Assembly (NCBI GenBank): GCA_902805885.1
Contig: CADCUM010000094.1
Location: forward strand, 17,919 to 81,918
Source of the DNA: an uncultured Nocardioides sp.
GTDB lineage: Bacteria > Actinomycetota > Actinomycetes > Propionibacteriales > Nocardioidaceae
Direction: 5' to 3'
Length of the DNA: 64,000 nucleotides
A program made the translations under genes and the position numbers. A model generated the notes under the pieces. The model was not told the origin of the DNA. It saw only the letters and a list, made by a program, of their open reading frames with translations, and ran no database searches. This document shows, one piece after another, positions 60,014-64,000 of this stretch (position 1 is its first letter; every line of letters starts with the position of its first letter).

Positions 60014-61101
60014 CCGACGCCCAGTGGGAGGTCCTGAGCTATCAGGGCATCCTCGCCGCTGCCTTCCTCTACTTCCTGGCCATGCTGGCCTACTTCGTGG
60101 AGGTGGCGGGCCTGCGCACCGTGCGGGCCGACGAGGAGGTGACGAGCCCGCGCACGGCGGTGGCCGGCCGCCTCGGGCTGGTGCTGACGACGTTCGCCGC
60201 CGTGGTGCACCTCGCCGCGCTCGTCGCGCGGGGGCTCGCTGCCGACCCGAACCGGGTCCCCTGGGGCAACATGTACGAGTTCACGATCGCCGGGACGTTC
60301 GTGGTGACGGTGCTCTTCCTCGTCAGCAGCGCGCGGCTCGGGGCGCAGTGGCTCGGGCCGGTCGTCGTGACCGTGGTGGTGGCCGCGCTGATGGCTGCCT
60401 TCCTGGCGCTCGACGACGCCGTGCTCCCCCTGCCCGACGCGCTGAACTCGGTGTGGCTGGTCATCCACGTGGTCTCGGCCGTGATCGCCACGGGCGCCTT
60501 CACGGTGGGCGGCATCCTGTCGGTCCTCCACCTCGTGAAGGCGCGTTCCACGGCCGAGCGCGGCTACCTCGCCCGCGTGCCGTCGGCCGACCGGCTCGAC
60601 CAGCTGTCCTACCGGATGCACGCCTTCGCGTTCCCGGTGTGGACGTTCGCCGTGCTCATCACCGGCCCGATCTGGGCCCACCAGGCGTGGGGCTCCTACT
60701 GGAACTGGGACCCCAAGGAGGTGTGGGCGTTCATCACCTTCGTCGTCTACGCCGCCTACCTCCACGCGCGGGCGACCGCGGGATGGCGAGGACGCAAGGC
60801 GGCCTACCTCGCCCTGGCGGGCCTCGCGACGCTGTGGTTCAACTTCATCGGCATCAACTTCTTCTTCGGCGCCAACAGCCAGCACTCGTACGCCGCGCCG
60901 GAGACCGACAGCTCAGTCGTCGTCGGGGCGTCGGCCCAGGCCGCGGAGGAAGTCGGGGTCGTCGTCGGGGCCCGTGACGCGAGGGGTGGGACCGCCGGTG
61001 CGCTGCTGGATGAGTCGCACGAAGCCGTAGACGATCAGGGCGAGGACGACCACCACGACCACGACCTTGAACATTCTCCCAATGTAGACACCTCGTCCTA
61101 G
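60010..61101 (+). CDS. ccsB: Cytochrome c biogenesis protein CcsB (ResC), with atypical acidic C-terminal extension
   Basis: WGNMYEF; HQAWGSYWNWDPKEVWAFITFVVYAAYLHAR; ordinary end near FFFGANSQHSYA then read-through of about 65 codons. Confidence 0.93.
   Translation: MTDAQWEVLSYQGILAAAFLYFLAMLAYFVEVAGLRTVRADEEVTSPRTAVAGRLGLVLTTFAAVVHLAALVARGLAADPNRVPWGNMYEFTIAGTFVVTVLFLVSSARLGAQWLGPVVVTVVVAALMAAFLALDDAVLPLPDALNSVWLVIHVVSAVIATGAFTVGGILSVLHLVKARSTAERGYLARVPSADRLDQLSYRMHAFAFPVWTFAVLITGPIWAHQAWGSYWNWDPKEVWAFITFVVYAAYLHARATAGWRGRKAAYLALAGLATLWFNFIGINFFFGANSQHSYAAPETDSSVVVGASAQAAEEVGVVVGARDARGGTAGALLDESHEAVDDQGEDDHHDHDLEHSPNVDTSS
60913..61074 (-). CDS. 53-aa membrane microprotein
   Basis: Hand translation MFKVVVVVVVLALIVYGFVRLIQQRTGGPTPRVTGPDDDPDFLRGLGRRPDDD; leaderless TACATT-N6-ATG; absent from ORF track. 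Confidence 0.82.
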   Translation of the reverse strand: MFKVVVVVVVLALIVYGFVRLIQQRTGGPTPRVTGPDDDPDFLRGLGRRPDDD

Positions 61102-61110
61102 GCTGGGACG

Positions 61111-61383
61111 GTGAAGGAGTTCGTCGTCTACACCGGCCTGCGGATCGCGCTGTTCGTCGCGTCGCTCGGCCTCGTCGTCGGCATCTGGGCCCTCGCGGCC
61201 GATGGCCGGGTCAACATTCTCGGGGCGCTCGTCGCGGCGTTCCTGCTCTCCGGCATCGCGTCGTACTTCCTGCTGGCGCGCCAGCGGGACGCCTTCGCCC
61301 GCCGGGTCGAGGAGCGGGCGTCCCGGGCGACGCAGGCGTTCGAGGAGCGCAAGGCGCGCGAGGACCGGGCCGGCGAGGTCTGA
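61111..61383 (+). CDS. DUF4229-like small membrane protein
   Basis: Two TM segments then basic/acidic tail FARRVEERASRATQAFEERKAREDRAGEV. Confidence 0.75.
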   Translation: MKEFVVYTGLRIALFVASLGLVVGIWALAADGRVNILGALVAAFLLSGIASYFLLARQRDAFARRVEERASRATQAFEERKAREDRAGEV

Positions 61384-61386
61384 GCC

Positions 61387-62643
61387 TCAGAAGCCGGTGA
61401 GGCAGTACGGCGGCTCCGCGAGGTCCGCCATCGCGCCGAACCGGGCGACGGCGTCCTCGGTGCCCCCCACCCGGCCCGCGCGGTGCAGGGTCCGCACCTG
61501 GACGGCGCCGAGGAGGAGCGTGGCCAGCGTCTCCGCGGTGAGGGTGACGTCGGCGGGGGTGTCCGTGCGGGTGACGGTGGCCCGCCCGTCGGCGGCCTCC
61601 ACGGCGTACCGCCCCTCCGCATGGCCCTGCGGGTCCTCGACCTCGAGCACCAGGCCGCCGTCGGCGGTCCACGGACGCGCGGCCAGGGCACGCTCCACGT
61701 CGAGCACCCGGAGCCAGAGGAACTCCTCGACCTCGGTGTGCTTGACGGCGTTGAGGTCGGTCAGGGCCCACTGCAGCGGGTCGGCGGGGTGGGCGAGCTT
61801 GGTGGTCACCTTGGCGATCCGGTCCATGCCGCCCAGGAAGGCCCAGAGGGCGAGCTGTGCCGCCGGCTCCAGCGCGACCATCTCGGAGATGCGGACCTCG
61901 TGGTTCTCCGCGTGCTTCCACAGCACGAACCCGTCGACGGCGCCGTCCGCGCCGAGGTGGACGGCGCCGCGGAGCTTGCGGTCGGGCCCGCCCTCGTCGA
62001 AGTCGTAGGTGCCGGTGTGGAGCACCTCGTAGTGGGCCGGCCACCCGACCGATCCGCGCTGGCCGGCGTGGAACCGGTCGAAGACCGCCCGGACGTGGGG
62101 CCAGGCGTCCGCGGGCTCGACGAGCTCCACGCGGCCGGGGTCGGCGAAGTCCCGCAGCGCGAAGCGCGGACCGGTGTCCACCTCCATCGTCCGGCGGAAC
62201 GTCGCGGGACCGAACCCCCAGCGACCGTAGATCGTCGCCTCCGACGCGGTGAGGGCCGCCACGGGCACGCCGGCGGCCACCGCGTCCGCGAGGTCGGCCT
62301 CGATCAGCCGGCGCAGGAGCCCGCGCCGTCGGTGCGCCGGGCTGGTGGTGACGTCGGTGACCATCCGCAGCGGCAGCAGCTCGAGCCCGGCGTTCAGCGT
62401 CTTGTCGAAGCTGGCGTACGTCGCCACCGGCAGCGGCCCCGCTCCGAACTCGCCGTCGGGCAGCCACGCCCCCCGGCAGACCACCGCGTCCTTGCGGTAG
62501 AGCTCGATCCAGCGACGCACGGTCTCGTCCTCCGGGCGACCCTCGCGGAAGCCGCGCTGCACCGCGCCCACCCAGCCTGCCCGGCGGGCCGTCGCCTCGG
62601 GGGAGGGGTCGTCCAGGTCGAGGGTGGCGACGTCGTAGTCCAC
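61387..62643 (-). CDS. GNAT N-acetyltransferase, Eis family
   Basis: MVTDVTTSPAHRRRGLLRRLIEADLADAVAAGVPVAALTASEATIYGRWGFGPA; C-terminal GF with free carboxylate. Confidence 0.9.
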   Translation of the reverse strand: MDYDVATLDLDDPSPEATARRAGWVGAVQRGFREGRPEDETVRRWIELYRKDAVVCRGAWLPDGEFGAGPLPVATYASFDKTLNAGLELLPLRMVTDVTTSPAHRRRGLLRRLIEADLADAVAAGVPVAALTASEATIYGRWGFGPATFRRTMEVDTGPRFALRDFADPGRVELVEPADAWPHVRAVFDRFHAGQRGSVGWPAHYEVLHTGTYDFDEGGPDRKLRGAVHLGADGAVDGFVLWKHAENHEVRISEMVALEPAAQLALWAFLGGMDRIAKVTTKLAHPADPLQWALTDLNAVKHTEVEEFLWLRVLDVERALAARPWTADGGLVLEVEDPQGHAEGRYAVEAADGRATVTRTDTPADVTLTAETLATLLLGAVQVRTLHRAGRVGGTEDAVARFGAMADLAEPPYCLTGF

Positions 62644-62809
62644 GTGGTCACCGTAGTGAGCGGCCGGTGCGGCGCACCACCGGATTGATGCGGACGAGCG
62701 GCCTAGACAAGTTCACTGATCAACCAGTTCGGCCACGCGGTGGGCTGTTGGCTGGGAATGATGGCCCGAAATGTTCCAGGGCGGGGGCCCCGACACCGGA
62801 GGTTCACGC

Positions 62810-63247
62810 ATGTCCACAGGTCTCTCACGTACGATCGCCGCTGCACTCGCCGGCTTGCTCACCGTTGGCTCCGGCGTCGCGCTCGCGTCCCCCGGCGCGG
62901 CCACCGAGTCGGCCCGCGCCAGGCTGCTGACCGCCTCGCTCGCCGGCTCCAGCGCCGGTGACGCCGACGGGTCCGGTCAGGCCTCGCTCGTCATGCGCGC
63001 TCGACGAGGCCTGGTGTGCGCCGACATGTCGTGGAGCGGCATCCAGCGCCCGTCCGCCGCCCACATCCACCGGGCCTCCGACGGCGCGGTCGTGGTCACC
63101 CTCACGACCGCGCTGGCCGACGGCTCGGCGTGCGTCGGCGCGCCCACCGCGACGATCAGGGCCATCAACGCCAACCCGCGGGCCTACTACGTCAACCTCC
63201 ACAACTCGACGCACTCGGGCGGGGCGATCCAGGGCGCGCTGCGCTGA
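62810..63247 (+). CDS. Secreted CHRD-domain protein
   Basis: Signal peptide; AHIHRASDGAVVVTL...ANPRAYYVNLHNSTHSGGAIQGAL. Confidence 0.9.
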   Translation: MSTGLSRTIAAALAGLLTVGSGVALASPGAATESARARLLTASLAGSSAGDADGSGQASLVMRARRGLVCADMSWSGIQRPSAAHIHRASDGAVVVTLTTALADGSACVGAPTATIRAINANPRAYYVNLHNSTHSGGAIQGALR

Positions 63248-63546
63248 GCCGGGTCCGTCGGCTCAGAGGTCGACGGCAGCTGGGCGCACCAGGGCTGCGC
63301 TACGGCTACACCGAAGGCGGCGGGCCATGCCCTCCCCGGGTCGGTCCTGGGTGGGCCCGCGATGCGCCTGCGTCTCGGGGGTGCGCTGACTCCGCGGTGG
63401 GTGGGTGCCGTGCTCCTGCGGGCGACCCCGACCCGCCGTTCGTGCTCGTTCCCCAAAGGATCGTGGTGGGAAGGGGAGGTGGCGGCCTTGCTCACAGGTC
63501 GGCTCTCGGCCGGTCGATGTCATCGATCTGCGATATAATCGAACAC

Positions 63547-64000
63547 ATGAGCGAAGCATTGCAAGCGCGGGTCGCGGGGGACGAACGGTCCCCTGCTGAC
63601 GTGCTTGCCGCGCTGCGTATCGCCCGAGCAACCGAGGACGCAGCCGCCGCTGAGCAACTCGATCTGGCGGCCCGCTGGGCTGACCTGCACCCGCCCGAGT
63701 CGATCCATTCTGCTGCCGTGTTCACCGTCCCGGGGTCGGAGCACGAGGAGCCCATCGCCGGTGAGGGGTGTCCGGCGGTGGCGGAGTTCTGTGTCGCGGA
63801 GCTGGGTGCGGTGCTGGGGATGTCGACGGTCTCGGCGAAGCGGCTGCTGGGTCACGCGTTGGAGCTGCGACACCGCCTCCCTCGGTTGTGGTCCCGGGTG
63901 CAGACGGGTTCGGTGCCGGCGTGGCGAGCCCGGCTCGTCGCAGAGGCCACGATCCACGCCACCCCGGCGCTGACGAAGGACGCTGCCGGCTGGGTGGACG
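63547..64000 (+). CDS. DUF222 / 13E12-repeat family protein (5' part, runs off window)
   Basis: Open from ATG 63547 to window end: MSEALQARVAGDERSPADVLAALRIARATEDAAAAEQLDLAARWADLHPPE...AELGAVLGMSTVSAKRLLGHALELRHRLPRLWSRVQTGSVPAWRARLVAEAT. Confidence 0.88.
   Translation, partial: MSEALQARVAGDERSPADVLAALRIARATEDAAAAEQLDLAARWADLHPPESIHSAAVFTVPGSEHEEPIAGEGCPAVAEFCVAELGAVLGMSTVSAKRLLGHALELRHRLPRLWSRVQTGSVPAWRARLVAEATIHATPALTKDAAGWVD

Overview
High-GC actinobacterial chromosome segment, most like Nocardioides or a related Propionibacteriales genus. It is densely coded, with about 67 supported genes and no rRNA, tRNA, CRISPR array, prophage or transposase that I can see. The left part (1-27.5 kb) follows the conserved folK / DUF3180 / DUF2520 / panC-panD-nadB-nadC-coaX / lsr2 / clpC / mutY / disA-radA neighbourhood. 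It carries local insertions: an OpuC-type transporter, a glycosyltransferase/sulfotransferase cluster, an epimerase/ManC pair and a DUF222-HNH gene. The right part (30.9-61 kb) follows the conserved Ppx / sugar isomerase / proC / HTH / bS22 / SDR / acyltransferase / BldN-like sigma / HAD / rex-hemA-hemC-cobA/hemD-hemB / hemL / TlpA-CcdA-ResB-CcsB neighbourhood. I found three items missing from the ORF track: a 33-aa bS22-type ribosomal protein gene (39646-39747), a 53-aa membrane microprotein gene lying antisense to the 3' end of ccsB (60913-61074, minus strand), and a DUF222 gene running off the right edge (63547-64000). The most interesting non-coding signals are: about 20 TANNNT-N6-8-RTG leaderless promoter signatures, several in symmetric divergent pairs; an OpuC transporter whose divergent genes have start codons 3 bp apart with each -10 inside the other gene; a pair of REP-like imperfect palindromes; a 33-bp duplication across the hemB stop codon; a 4 x 11-bp tandem array before hemL; a likely CTG start with a perfect Shine-Dalgarno; and a Rex operator overlapping the rex promoter. 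I see no obviously new multi-gene system. All calls come from reading the sequence; no searches were run.
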